Notes: generated by a model not told the origin, from the sequence alone. A stretch of DNA of 64,000 bases from Tetradesmus obliquus (GCA_030272155.1 CP126191.1:394501-458500), one strand, 5' to 3'. Numbered from the stretch's first letter, positions 35,316 through 48,000 are shown. Translations and numbers: made by a program.

Positions 35316-36454
35316 AACGCCTTTGCAGGCGGCGGCAATGATGCAGTGAAGGTACGGCTGCCTGCATGTTCACAGCTGCAGCTGCTAGCTTTTGACATGC
35401 CAACACAAACCTGCTGCACCTGCTAGTCATGCCTGCATCGCCGCTGCAATCCAAACAGCAGTTTCCCAGCAGCTGCTTGCTAAGCAGTGGCAAGCCCTCA
35501 CGTTGCTGCCCAGTGAGTAGATGAGTAGATGAGGTGGCCCGATGAGGTGGCCCACCCTGCTACTCCACTGCAATCAGCCAGCAGCTGCTGGTCCTGCACT
35601 CACGTTGCTGCCCAGTGAGTAGATGATGCAGTCCTTGCGCAGCTGGCCAGCCTGGTGCACCGCGCACAGGTACTTGGAGCCGTCCTCCTCCCCAGCATAC
35701 TTTGTGAGCGGCCTGGGGGATAAAACATGCATGTGTGTATGTTGCGTCAGCAGGTGAGGGGAGCAAAAACAACCCAAGGTGGTTAGGTGGTGCGGCAGCG
35801 GTCTGTAAAATCTGCTATTGAGCTGCACAGGGCCTCGCATGAAGCATGAAGGGGCTGCAGACCTGCTCACAGAGTACGGCAGATTTTGGCTGGCAGTTAC
35901 ACCGCAGGTGCAACCAGCAGCACACCAGGCTCACGCACAGCCCTGCTTGCCTTGTGCAGCCACCGCTTTGCTGCTGCTGCTGCTGCTGCTGCTGTTGCTG
36001 CTGTCGTATTGTCTGGTGTTATCATGCTCATCCTGGGGTGGCATACTCCTCCTCATACAAGGCACGTCACGCTCATTGCGTGATGCTGAACCCACACACC
36101 TGCAACTAAATCATCGCATCTGCAGTCTCACCTGTTCGGTGGGCAGCTGATGAAGGGCCTAAACAGCTGCCAGTCCTTGTCAGTGAGCCCATAACCAGGC
36201 AGGGAGGCGTTGTTCTGCTTGGCAAAGTGCGGCACCATGCCCGCCAGCAGCTGCTGCTTGAAGCGAGTTATGTTGGCAGCAGCAGCAGAAGCATATCTGC
36301 TTTCACTGCTGCTGCTGCCGCTTTGAATTACCAATGGTCTGGTTTGGGGCTGCTGCCTGCTAAAGGCAGCATTGTACAGCAGCACCACAGAGAACACTGC
36401 AGCAGTGACAAGCAGCACCCGGTGGGTGGTGCTGCTGTGTCTCTGCTGTGACAT
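34572..36454 (-). CDS. Membrane-anchored methyltransferase-like protein (Methyltransf_22 / METTL24-like)
   Basis: Exons 36454-36132, 35712-35604 and 35165-34572 join in frame to 341 residues. Residues 12-32 form a hydrophobic anchor (VLLVTAAVFSVVLLYNAAFS), giving a type II topology. The catalytic half shows the family blocks in order: DCIIYSLGSNGDFKYEQEVL (SAM-binding 'GSNGDFSFE'), CRLFTLDCTYNG, HKWCVAS, ITQKLGHRKIDILKIDVDGYE (family 'LGH..IDILKIDIEG.E'), LPDEIAMEVHM and CCSEFSLLRV. The GSN/GD motif is created by joining exons 2 and 3, which supports the splice model. Family members are SAM-dependent methyltransferases, many without known substrate; a role on secreted glycans or glycoproteins is inference from the anchor. 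A poly-Ala run interrupts the domain after GDWGREYA. Confidence 0.8.
35165..35314 (-). repeat. CTG (sense) microsatellites before a 3' splice site
   Basis: On the + strand CAG at 35167-35203 and CTG at 35256-35314. In transcript direction the first is a CTG run ending exactly at the acceptor of the methyltransferase's last exon. Confidence 0.85.
35495..35527 (-). repeat. Echo of methyltransferase exon 2 3' edge
   Basis: Repeats 35598-35628 (reverse complement encodes YSLGSN followed by the gtgag donor), about 100 bases downstream in the intron. Confidence 0.85.
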
Positions 36455-37120
36455 GCCGCCGGTCAAAGACTTTCGTGTTTTTGATGAGAAGTGATGCGAC
36501 CCATTCCAGCAGTTTTGACCTGGCTTGCGGGTGTTTTGCTGTTGGAGTGTTCAGTTGGTGCAGCAGCAGGGTTGGTGATGGTTGCCCGCAGCCAACCTAT
36601 ATTCGTGGCCGATACACGCAGCTATAGGTCGACTTGGTATAAAACGAGCCTGTTTCACCGTACAGGGCGTGCAGCGGGCGTGGGTTACATGGACGGAGTG
36701 CTACGCTCAGCCTGCTAGGAAAAGCACGAGTCGCACGAAAGGTACCAACAACAACATTCGACCGGATAGAAACCGAAATGGTCAGCATAGTTCACATGAC
36801 CGTACCTCTCCAGTCACTAACAGTTCATCCAGGGTTTGCAGCAGCTGGCAGCTCTAGCCAGCTGGCATGCAGCAGGCCATGTTCAGCCCACTTCAAATGC
36901 ACTGTACCACATTGCAGGTTGTAGCTGATGCAGACGTGACAGGTATCATCTGCAAGAAACAAAACACGCCACGCACAGCTCTGTGCCAAAGATGCCTAGC
37001 CTGCGTCTGCCGCAAAGTCTCCGAGCCACATGCCGCCTCGGAAGCCCCTTGCGGGCTGCTGCACAGCTGCTGACCTCTGCGCCTGTCTTCTATGCTTGCT
37101 GCACAGAGCAGATGTCGCTG
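36455..37120. other. Intergenic region upstream of the methyltransferase
   Basis: Contains the methyltransferase promoter and the 3' UTR of the - strand zinc protein. No exon recognised. Confidence 0.5.
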
Positions 37121-38214
37121 TCACCGCCAGCCCTTTGCGTCGTTGAGCTCGTCATCAAATGAAACATGGAAGCCCACGCAGCAGCCGGGAGTGCCCTCGT
37201 CCTCGCTGCCGCAGCAGTCCCAGAACCTGCAAGCGTTCACGGCAGCCGCACAGGGATGCAGGAACTCCATGTCACTGTGCAGCAATACGCCAGAATGGGC
37301 CACAGTGATGTGGTGTGTTCCAGTTCTGGTATTTAACTGCTGCTTGTGACCGCAGGTGAGCCGCCAGCCACTGCTTGCCGCCACCTTCCCATGTGCACCG
37401 CAGCTTGTAAGCAAGTTGCAACCAAAAGCACCCAGTTGCCAGCCTACATTCAGAGGAAGCGCACCGCATGTAACTGCTGTGCCCTAATGCTCCAGCTGCC
37501 ACTGCTCCCCTCTGCTCTATTCTAGATTGGCAGCAGCTATATTCCACCACTGCCTCACCGCATGAGCCCCGTGCGCCCCAGCCCCACTGCTGCCAGCAGT
37601 GCTCGTAAGTTGGGGTGACAATCCCCCAGCTGCTGTTAAAAACCACGACACCCAGCCTCACCGCATGAGCCCTTTGCGCCCCACCACTGCTTCAAGCTGG
37701 TCCTGCGGCGCGTCACTGGCACGCACAAAGCCGATCGCCTGCAGGACGAGGTGCACAGCAGCTCACGTAATGACAGCTCGCACTCTGACAGCAGCTACAT
37801 TGTCGTCATGTTTTGCTGCGGCTGCGTGAATCTTGCAGCACAGACAATGCAGGCAGATGTGAAGGTGCCGTATGTCTGTGATGCTGCTGCTGCTGCATTG
37901 CGCACCTTTGCTACCTCTCCTCCAGAGTACAGCGCTGGGTGGTACCTGCATGCGTCTCTGCTGTTGCTGGCCTCATTGAAGCGCTGCTTGCAGCGCCTGC
38001 ATGTTATCAGCGATGTCGATGCAGCAGCTTGTGGTGTGGAGCTGCTATTTGCTGCTAATGTTGATGCAAGCCGCTTGCTAGCTATGCGCGGGCATGCTGT
38101 GCTGCTGTAGCCCCGACGATTCAAGTGCAGCAGCTGAGATGGCCAACACGTAGAGAGAGCTGGTACATCCGTCCTTCGAGCATGCCCAGCGCAACGAAGC
38201 TGGCATTTCAGCAT
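37121..38214 (-). CDS. Cys/His-rich putative zinc-binding protein, probably organelle-targeted
   Basis: Exons 38214-37906, 37738-37662, 37443-37351 and 37226-37121 join in frame to 194 residues; the third has a weak donor. The first about 55 residues are basic and hydroxylated with little acid (NRRGYSSTACPRIASKR), like a mitochondrial or plastid transit peptide. The mature part has a metal-site pattern: CRRCKQRFNEASNS then ACRYHP and GGEVAKAIGF, later FWDCCGSEDEGTPGCCVGFH. The series C-x2-C, C-x2-H, W-x-CC, GCC-x3-H recalls CHORD-type zinc modules (C..HPG, W.CC, GC..GKH), but I do not claim CHORD membership. Ends DELNDAKGWR. Function unknown. An echo of exon 2's 3' edge is at 37546-37592. Confidence 0.62.
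37546..37592 (-). repeat. Echo of zinc-protein exon 2 3' edge
   Basis: Resembles 37655-37697, which encodes the end of exon 2 (VVGRKGLMR) and its gtgag donor; lies downstream in transcript direction. Confidence 0.75.
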
Positions 38215-38894
38215 AGCTGCAGATGCCGTTGAGTGTTGACAATGCTGCCCACCACTCCAGCAGCAGCAAGTGCTTGATGTGGATCAGCAGTCGGGAAGTA
38301 CTAAATCAACGTACTGCTGGTAAGATGAAGTCAATGCGCTACTACCTGCACGATTTCGACGGGTGTTGCCGTGAAAATTCGCTTGTGTTCTTGTCACTAG
38401 GGCTTCATAATCTTTAGGCCCGCCACGTACAGGTTGTTGCGAAGTTGATGCTTCCAAGCCTCTCAATTATATAACCTAACTCTGTTTCCTGGCGCAAGGA
38501 GTGCCTTGCTGTCCTCGTCAAACGGTGAGCCTCTGCATGTTCGCACAGGTGCAGCTTGGCGGAGCGACACTGGAAGATAATCTTTCAGTTAGACTGAAGT
38601 TGATGTATAATGAGCATCTTTGTTACTGCCTGCAGCTGGTTGGGTGGCAGCTGCACTCACTCCTTTACCGTCTGCATCTGTGTCCACGTGAACTGTCTGT
38701 ATGCTGAACTAGGCGCGTCCTAAGCTCATCATTACTGTCCCTTGTCCCCTTGCAACCGCATGCACGACCATGCACCGCATGTGCACAGCACACTAAACCT
38801 TTCCAACCTGTTGCTGTCCTGGTGTCCATGCTTTGCCATGCAGGCAGCAGCCAACAGCCTGTCTCAGCAGAGCAGGCAGCAGCAGGCAGGAGCA
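38215..38894. promoter_or_regulatory. Divergent promoter region between zinc protein and ALDH10
   Basis: The two genes are transcribed away from each other from this about 0.6-kb space. An in-frame upstream ATG at 38838 extends ALDH10 by 19 Ser/Gln/Ala-rich residues. No specific promoter motif assigned. Confidence 0.5.
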
Positions 38895-39722
38895 ATGGCA
38901 GCGCTGCCTATCCCTGCCCGTGAGCTGTTCATCAATGGCCGCTGGGTTGCCCCCGTCAGGGGCAAGTACCTGGACGTGGTGTGCCCTGCCACAGAAGCAG
39001 TGATAGGCCGCATCCCTGCAGGTGCGTTGCACAGCTGCACACCTGGATTGTATCTGCAGCAATTTAGTGCAGCAATTGCTTCACTGCAACTGTTCTTGCA
39101 GCCAGCCAGCGGCACCAAGGAGGCTGGGCATGCAGAGCAGGTTTCAACTGCGACTCCTGCACGGCTGCCAGCTGCAACGCCCTAGATGACACCACCAACC
39201 ACAGCAGTGGTTGCGGGAAACACCGGCAGTAGTGCGTATGTGTGATGAGTGCTGCGGCTGATGGGGCCCTGCTGCAACTGCTGCTGCCGCCGTTGATTTG
39301 TTGACCTGTCCTGCAGGCACCAGGGAGGATGTGGAGGCAGCAGTGGCAGCAGCAGTAGCAGCACACAAATCTGGCGTGTGGGCAAAGACCACTGGTGCGC
39401 AGCGTGCAGTGGTGCTGCGAGCCATAGCACAGAAGGTGAGCAAAGTTTTGGCTGAACGGGCAAAGCAAGCGCAGTGTACATGGCGTAAGCTGGTGGCAGC
39501 TGGCACAGCTGGTGCCGGCAGTTGCAGCAAGCAGCTGCTGAAGTCCATGTGCACTCGGCGCATGTCTCTGTATCGCGCTGTTGTCAGCGACATTCCCTGT
39601 TGCGCGAGTAGCGGCGGCAAAGGCAAGCAGTACTACTAGCAACCACACCGACGCGCTTGCTGTCGACTGAAAGCACGCACGCCGCCGCTCCCCGCGTGTA
39701 GCATGTGTCAGCTGGGTGACAG

Positions 39723-39754
<32 letters not shown>

Positions 39755-42214
39755 GCCTGCTGCAGGTGCGTGCCAACAAGACCGCGCTGGCCAGCTATGA
39801 GACGCAGGACATGGGCAAGCCCATCGATGAGGCGGAGTGGGACATGGTGAGCCGGCCAGGCAGCAGCCAGGGTTTGCTAGGGTGGAGCCTGTGATGAATG
39901 GGGAAAGCTCAGGTCCATGCTGAAATCGTGCAGCGCAGCCTCTCCATATATATCATTGTTTCACAATGCACTTTGCAGGATGACGCTGCATGCTGGGATG
40001 AGCAGTGATTTCAGAGGGCAGCCCTTGCACACAGCAAGCCCTGTCCTGCAAGCACTGTATGGCAGCCCCTTGTTGGCCTGCACACCTGATGATGTCTCTC
40101 TGTGGCACTGCCAACACTGCTGCTGCTGCTGCTGCTGCTGCTGTCAGGATGACGTGGCGGGCTGCTTGGACTACTACGCAGACCTGGCTGAGAAGCTGGA
40201 CGCGCGCCAGGGCAGCGCCATCGACGTGGGCATGGAGGAGTTCAGCGTCACGGTGCGGCGGGAGCCGCTGGGCGTGGTGGGGCTCATTACGCCCTGGAAC
40301 TACCCGCTGCTCATGGCCACGGTGCGTGTGGCTCTGTTACATGGTGGGATGACCGACGTTGCATCATGACGCAGCAGTTGATGCAGTTGACGAGGTCTAT
40401 CAGACGGGCTGAGGCGCCGAATGAGCGCTGGACAACCTGTCCTGCCAGCAGCAGCTGCTCCCCAGCGCTGCGCAGCATGCTGCCAGCACTTGGTTGATGC
40501 TCAGGTGAATGATTTGTTGTCTGTTACCGCACCCTCCTCTCCTGCATCTATCTTCCCTGCAGTGGAAGGTGGCTCCCGCGCTGGCAGCCGGCAACTGCTG
40601 CGTGCTCAAGCCCAGCGAGCTGGCCAGCGTGACCTGCCTGGAGCTGGCGGGCCTGGCTGGCGAGGCGGGGCTGCCTGCTGGGGTGCTCAACGTGGTGACA
40701 GGGCTGGGCGCTGATGCGGGCGCACCGCTCAGGTGCGGGTTCGCCGGCGCGGGTCATGCTCATGCTCTGCTGCCGCAACTTGCAATCGTTGTGACACTTG
40801 TGTCAGCTCCAGTCGCAGCAGGCGTGCTCTGTCTGCCTTCTTGAAAGAGACCCTGCTGCTCATTGCTTTGATGAGTGAACATGTGCTGTGCTCACCTGAT
40901 GTTGCTGCTGCCGCAGCTCCCATCCAGCACTGGCCAAGGTGGCATTCACCGGTAGCACAGCCACAGGGCAGCGAGTAGCACAGGTGAGCGCTGCACACCC
41001 TCGCAGCAACAGGCGCAGCGCCTGTGTGTCGCACGTTGGGGTCTGTCTGAATCCTCCTGGGCTGGTTATATGCACAACACATGTATGCACCCTGTAGTTT
41101 GTGATACCCATGAAGCTCTGAAGAGTGCAGGAGGCTTTCTGCTGCCAGCGAGCGTTTTCCGCTGTTGGTTGTCCCTGCAGGCAGCCATCGCCAACCTGCG
41201 GCCTGCCACCATGGAGCTGGGGGGCAAGAGCTGCCTCATCATCTTTGATGATGCAGGTGGGCGGGATGGCTGGGTTGTACAGGTGCAGAGCGCTTGTCGT
41301 GCATGTGCCAGTGATGCTAGCAGTGGAATGGCTGCAGCTGGGCTGTTGGGCGTGGATGCCGTGGCAGCGCAGCGAAGGTTGTGGTTGTAGGGTGTGCATA
41401 CACAACATTGTTGCGGCTGTGGCAGGAACATGACCTAATATGTTGTACTTGCATCCACTGCCGGCCTGCTGATCTGTTGCTGCTGCTAAGACCTGGACAA
41501 GGCGGTGGAGTGGGTCATGTTTGGCGCCTTCTGGACCAACGGCCAGATCTGCAGCAGCACCAGCCGCATCCTCATCCAGGAGCGGTGAGCACACGGCAAC
41601 AGGATGCTGCAGGGGCAGACGTGACTGCACTGTGGCCAGCAGTAGCAAGCGGCCAGCGCCCGGCTGTTGTCAAAACTGATCGGTCACTGCATCTGATTCT
41701 GCGTCCCAGCACGCCATGTGCACACCCGCCAGTGGGCCAAGCAGCGAGCGTCTCCAGCCTGCCTTCCTTGATCCCACTCCCATTGCAACATATCACAAAC
41801 ATCTCATTGTCTCGATGTTCTGTGCACTTCACCTTGCGCTGCAGCGTGGCTGACGCGTTCTACGCCAAGCTGAAGCAGCGCGCGCAGTCCATCAACATCG
41901 GCGACCCGCTGCAGCCCGGCTGCCGCATGGGGCCCATCGTGAGCGCGGCGCAGTACGAGCGCGTACGCAGCTACGTGCAGGTGCGTGCGGCGCCTGGCTC
42001 ATTGCTGCTGCAGCCGCTAACCCTTGCCGCCAGCACCGGCAGATGTATTGGCATTTGTTGCTTGGGGCCTGGCTGTGTCGCAGTTCAGAGTGCAGCCAGC
42101 AGCTATACTCGGCACTACTGGGTTGCTGATGGCGGCACCTCTCCCTTTGCCATACCTGTACCCGTACCTACAGCTGATGTACTTCTCATGACATGGCTGG
42201 TGTAGTGAGCATCA

Positions 42215-42277
<63 letters not shown>

Positions 42278-43321
42278 AGATCGGGCTGGACGAGGGCGCC
42301 ACGCTGCTGACTGGCGGGCGGCGGCCGCCCAGCTGCCCCCGCGGCCACTTCCTGGAGCCGACCGTGTTCATCAATGTGGCGCCACACATGCGGCTGTGGA
42401 AGGAGGAGATCTTTGGGCCGGTGCTGTCAGGTGCGTGGCGCTTGTATGAGACAGGAATTTATGAGTGAATTGCATTGCTGCACGTGCAGCGGTGTTGCGT
42501 TTGCTTGTGGCTGTGGAAGGAGGAGATCTTCGGGCCGGTGCTGTCAGGTGCGTCATGTCGTTCCAACATCAGAGAGCTTTTGGTTTGCCTGTTCCTCCTG
42601 AAACGTTGCAGGTACAGGGTTATGCTGCCGTCTTTGTGCACGCAGCTGTTTTCAACAACACTTGCATAGCAGCAGTGCTGCCATCCTTGCTGAGCCACCC
42701 ACCTACAGTGCTTCCCTCTGCCGCATTGCCACACTGCCCCACGCATATTGATATCAACAGTGTCCACCTTCAGCAGCGAGCAGCAGGCCCTGCAGCTGGC
42801 CAACGACAGCGAGTACGGTCTGGGCGGCGCCGTGATCAGCGCCGACGCGGAGCGCTGCCGGCGCGTGGCTGAGGGCCTGGAGTGCGGCATCGTGTGGGTC
42901 AACTGCAGCCAGCCCTGCTTCTGCCAGGTGAGGGGAGAGGGGGCTGTTGCTTTGGGATAACAACAAATTGTGCTATTGGGGGCTGCTGCTGCTGCAATGG
43001 TGTTGCAACTGCAGCCAGTGTTGCTTTTGTCATTGGACGTGTTTTGGCAATTCAATGGCTGCTGTCAGGCATGGCTGTGTTGTACGCGCCGTTGGCAGCT
43101 AGGCTCCGTCTTTAGCGCCAAGAGTAACAGCAAGTCACGTGTTTACATCATCACTGCTGTTGCTGGTACTGCGTCAGGCTCCTTGGGGTGGCGTGAAGAG
43201 CAGCGGCTTTGGCCGTGAGCTGGGCGAGTGGGGGCTGGAGAACTTCCTGAGCGTGAAGCAGGTGACGACTTACGTGAGCGACAAGCCCTGGGACTGGTAC
43301 AGCCCGCAGAGCAAGCTGTGA
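38895..43321 (+). CDS. Betaine-aldehyde dehydrogenase / aminoaldehyde dehydrogenase, ALDH10 family
   Basis: NAD-dependent oxidation of betaine aldehyde or omega-aminoaldehydes (glycine betaine and polyamine metabolism). Exons 38895-39021, 39317-39435, 39766-39846, 40148-40321, 40563-40732, 40917-40983, 41181-41256, 41491-41584, 41845-41980, 42280-42430, 42761-42927 and 43178-43321 join in frame to 501 residues, the usual ALDH10 length. It opens [15 protein letters not shown]. Catalytic features are intact: TPWNYP (oxyanion Asn), KPSELAS, FTGST cofactor motif, MELGGKS (general base Glu) and [11 protein letters not shown] (nucleophile Cys). The end [12 protein letters not shown] is the ALDH10 hallmark and finishes with SKL, a type 1 peroxisomal targeting signal. 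Start: 38895 matches family length; the in-frame ATG at 38838 would add 19 residues. Echoes occur after exon 10 and after the stop. Confidence 0.93.
42214..42279 (+). repeat. CTG run ending at the ALDH10 exon 10 acceptor
   Basis: About twenty CTG triplets lead straight into the CAG of the 3' splice site at 42279; no other pyrimidine tract is present. Confidence 0.9.
42505..42555 (+). repeat. Echo of ALDH10 exon 10 3' edge
   Basis: Repeats 42388-42438 ([13 protein letters not shown] plus gtgcgt donor) with one silent change, about 115 bases downstream. Confidence 0.92.
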
Positions 43322-43439
43322 CTGCTGATAGCTGTGTACATCAACGTCAGTAGTCAGCCTCAGGAGCAGAGTAGCAATCCGTTGGGCTAGTTCCAGGCTG
43401 CCGGTCTTGATCATGTCTTGTATTGTGTGTTAGGGAGGA

Positions 43440-43490
43440 TGCGGGGATGAGCCCTGGAACTGGTGCAGCCTGCAGAGCAAGCTGTGACAG
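43440..43490 (+). repeat. Echo of the ALDH10 C-terminal coding end behind the stop
   Basis: Resembles 43274-43324 including the QSKL codons and the TGA stop, with several changes. Confidence 0.85.
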
Positions 43491-44317
43491 GGCAAGGCTG
43501 CCCTTGCATGTTTCATATGGAACCTGTTTGTGCCTCATTGGGGCCAGGACTGTGTGATGACCCTCATGGCGGAGTCACAGCTCGCTGGGCTGGTACCTGA
43601 GGCAGGTTCCCAGTCCTGAGAGGATGTACAGTATCGTGTTGGGAAGGTGTGGGCTACGCTGAGAGCAGGCAGCGTGGGCTGGTCAGCAGCAGTGCTTTGC
43701 CTTTCTGCTTCTCTTTGTCACTCATTAGGCGGCCAGAAACTGTTGTGATGCTTAGTCTTCCAATTGCAACATATCGACATGTGACTGGCAAGGCGATTTT
43801 GAGAGGCTGGGGAGGTGTAGAGCCATTGTAGGATGCATGACGCGAGCAGAGCTCGAAGGGGCCCCTGCTGGTGGTGCTGTTGCAAGACAGCAACTACACG
43901 TAGCTGTTATTGGATTTGATGAGACACGGGGTACCTCAGTCATCTACAGCCGGCAACATGCAGTAAAGCCAGAGATCCTCACTTGTCCAAGGTTGCAAGC
44001 TGCGCACAAAGAAAATTGCAAGTTTGTTCTATCACCAGCTGACCACACCACTGTGTAGCTGTGTTGACAAAACTACTCAGGTGTCATCAATAACATATGA
44101 GATCTTCAACAGCGTGGGAAATGGATGGGCAATGGATGGGCAAGGGAGGGGTTCTAACAGTTTGACTGCACAGCTGTAGAACAGCCGCAAACAACCCAAA
44201 GCCACAACACGCATGACCTACAAAAGAACAACCTCGATACTGTACAAAAGCTCCCTTACAAATCAACAGAGCAGACACCCTTTGATTGGGTTTGCAAACA
44301 TGCCACTCCGCCTGCCA
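43491..44317. other. Intergenic region between convergent genes
   Basis: Between ALDH10 (+) and the lipid kinase (-). TTACA at 44256-44260 is TGTAA on the - strand, about 60 bases after the kinase stop, a plausible poly(A) signal. No exon recognised. Confidence 0.5.
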
Positions 44318-45017
44318 TCACAGCTCTTCGTGCACAGCAGCAGCCCTAGGCAGCAGCTGCTGCGCCTGCAGGCCTGCCGCGAAGCCAACCGTCAGCAGCG
44401 CGCCCCACAGCAGCGTCCTGCCCAGGGCACGCCGCAGGCCGGGCAGCAGCCTGGACAGCCTGCCTGGCGGCTGCTGCGCCCCCCACAGGTCCAGCAGCAG
44501 GCGCGGGCGCGGCTTGTGGCCTGCGGGCAAGCACAGAACTTGGCTTTGAAAGCAAGCAGAGCGTTGCAGCCAGTGGGCCCAGGGTGGCAGATTGACTGCC
44601 TGTGGGTAGCATGCCCACCGCCTAAGGTGCTGCAAGGCAAAGGGTGACACACTGCTTCTGCAAGGCTAGCTGAATGTGGCGTGCTGATGGTGCAAGGGGC
44701 AGATGTGTCTCAGCAGCTACACTGGTTTGTCCTGCTGGACTGGCCAGCTGCCACTGCTGCTTTGTTCCAGTCGACATGCACGGCATAGTGCCAGCCACAC
44801 ACCACAGCACACAACGCATTCTACCCAACAATGCACTGCCGCACCTGTCCTCATAGCCTGTTTGCGCAGCTTGCGCCACCAGCGCTGCCGCTGCTTGGCC
44901 GGCCCTGCCGCTGCATCCTCCGCTGCTGCCGCCTGGCCCTCCAGCAGCAGCCTGCTGTCGGGCAGGTGCAGCTGGATGCGGCGCGGAAGTACCTCAAATA
45001 CAAGCCTGCAGGCAGCA

Positions 45018-45052
<35 letters not shown>

Positions 45053-48000
45053 TAAGTGAGACAGTACTTGTCACAACCATGTCACAACCATGTCACAACT
45101 ATGTCACAATATGCAGCACGGATAACTGCCTCTTTCAACAGCATGCTTCTTGAGCCCTGAGCCAGTGCTGTGCTGCAAGGCCCCTGCCACAGCAGTTCAA
45201 TGTACCCAGCTTACTTGTTTGCGGGTGGTGACGGCTCTCCATCCCTGTTGCACTTGAGGTCCTGGTCTGCCTCCACCACCAGCCAGGGCAGCCGCAGCAG
45301 CTGCATGCCGCCCTGAGCCTTGCTGAGGCCTAACGACAGCACATCGGACGCCAGCGATGCAGCCTGCAATATGGCAGCAGGCAGTAAGGCTTGTAAGTGA
45401 ATTATAACTCAACATGCCGCCCCGCGCGCGGTTAAGGCCGGACGACAGCACATCCGTCGCCAGCGCTGCCGTCCGCAGGGTGGCAGAAGGGCAACTGGGC
45501 TTGCTGGTGGGTGAAATCCAGCTGCACGCTGTCTGGTGCGCAATTGAGGCTGCGGACAGCTCATCAGAGCATGATCTGGACATGATGATATCCGTACAGC
45601 CCTGGAGCCTTACCTACAGCATCGCGTGCCGTCCCGAGGACCCAACTAGCAGAAGAGCTGAACACACCGATAACTGTTGGCCCGCCTCACCTGCCGCCCT
45701 GGGCTGCCAAACAGCAGCGTGAAGTCCAGCAGCCCGTCATCCAGCAGTGCATCAGGGCACACGTTGAGCATGCGGCCCATCTGGCGCGCCTGCCCGGCAG
45801 CCAGCACCAGCAGGTCGCCAGACATGCGCGACACCTGCAGCAGCAGCAGCAGCAGCAGCAGCATTTACAGCAGCAGCAATAGCAACAGCAGCACGGTGTG
45901 TCCCTTTCTCGACAGCAGACGCAACTCAACTCCTGCACAAGCTGCGGGCAGTCTGCTGCACAGCAGGCATCAGCTGTGACTCGCAGCAGCACAGCAGCAC
46001 AGCAGCAGCACAGGCACTTGTAGTCCACAGCGCGCACCTGGTCAGGGCTGTAGCTGTCACGCCTGCAGTCTGCTGCCCCAGGCAGTGTCACACGCAACTG
46101 GATAGACACGGGCCGCCAAATAACTTACTTGGTCTGGGGAGTAGCTGTCGTGCCTGCAGTCTGGCGAGGTGGGCAGTGTCACTTTCACACAAAAGGACGG
46201 AAAAGGATCCATTCATCATCGAAGACATTTACCTGGTCGGGGCTGTAGCTGTCGTGCCTGCAGTCTGGCGAGGTGGGCAGTGTCAGCCTGACGCCCCTGA
46301 TGGGCTTGAGCCCAGTGATGAACAGCTGGCGGAAGCCTGCAAGCAAGATGAAGCAGCATGAGGCACCATGGTGCGGCGTCAGCACAGCATGCTGCTGTCT
46401 CACACACACCGCACTGTCAGCGCCAACTAGTTATATGGCACTGGTTTCCATGAGCTGTGCTCACATTTGCATGGCAGTCATGTTTGTTATGCTAACAAGG
46501 GTAATCACTACGCCCCTGATGGGTTGCCAGGGATGAACAGCTGGTGGAAGCCTGCACACGACACATCAGCACAACACATGTTCCGGCCAACGCTTGTATG
46601 CACAGGATGCTGCATCGGGCAGCATGGTGCGGCATCAGCACAGCACATGTTGCTGTCTGCACTCTGCGCTACCAGCACTGGCAGTCATGCAACACTGGTT
46701 GCCACCGACGTTTAATTTGTAAGTTGCATGGCACTGCCATGAGTGGCGCTCATGCTTAAAGCTACAAGGGCATACACTGCAAGCATTCAATGCTCTCCTT
46801 TTGAACATGGCAGGGACAGCAGTCGCAGTTGCTAGACGCCAGCTCTGCATGCTTGCTCACATACCGCCCGGCCTCTGCTGCTGCAGCTGTTGCTGGTTCT
46901 CACCTGCCACCGCCACAGCCGCAGGTCCCAGCAGCTTCTTCAGCGCGTCGCTTATGCCCTTGCTGCTGACCTGCTGGCCGGGTGCATAAGGACTGCTCCA
47001 TCAAAAGAACCAGCCAAACGTCTTGCGGCACTTTCTTGTAAGCGCAAGTCCCCTGCCACAGCACTGCTTTTACGCTGTCTCCTGCAAGCTGCCTCTCTCA
47101 CCTGCAACGGCCACGGCCGCGGGTCCCAGCAGCTTCTTCAGCGCATCGCTCATGCCCTTGCTGCTGACCTCACTCACAGGCCCTGCCGTAGCCAGGTTCA
47201 TGAAGACCGCTCCAGCAACAAACAAGACACAAACCTTGTAGCTGTCCCGTAAACACAAGTCACCTACCACAGCCCCGCTTCTGCGCGTTTCCTGCAAGCT
47301 GCCAATCTCACCTGCCACCGCACTGCTCGTGCTGTTCTTTGCAAGCTGCCCCTCTCACCTGCAACGGCCACAGCCGCGGGCCCCAGCAGCTTCTTCAGCG
47401 CATCGCTCATGCCCTTGCTGCTGACAGGCCCTGCTGGCGCCACGTGCATAACTGCCAAAGTCTTGTGGCGCATTCTTGTAGAGGCAAGTCACTTGCCACA
47501 GCGCATGTAATCTTGATGTCTACAGCGCCGCTTCTGCGCCGTTTCCTGCAAGCTGTTGGTCCTAACCTGCCACTGCACTGCTTGTACTGTTTCCTGCAGC
47601 TGCCGTCTCTCACCTGCCACCGCCACAGCCGCGGGCCCCAGCAGCTTCTTCATCGCGTCGCTCATGCCCTTGCTGCTGACCTCACTGACCGGCCCTGCTG
47701 TGGCCAGGTTCATGAAGACCGCTCCAGCAACAAACAAGACACAAACCTTGTGGCTGTCCCGTAAACACAAGTCACCTACCACAACCCCGCTTCTGCGCCG
47801 TTTCCTGCAAGATGGCCAATCCCACCTGCCACCGCACTGCCCGTGCTGTTTCCTGAAAGTTGCCTCTCTCACCTGCCACCGCCACAGCCGCAGGTCCCAG
47901 CAGCTTCTTCAGCGCGTCGCTCATGCCCTTGCTGCTGACCTCACTGACCGGCCCTGCCGTGGCTAGGTTCATGAAGACCTCGCCGTTCACCAGCGCCACA

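Noticed and set aside
38838..38894. ATG at 38838 as the ALDH10 start
   Set aside because: In frame, but adds 19 Ser/Gln/Ala-rich residues not seen in the family; starting at 38895 gives the standard length. Not excluded.
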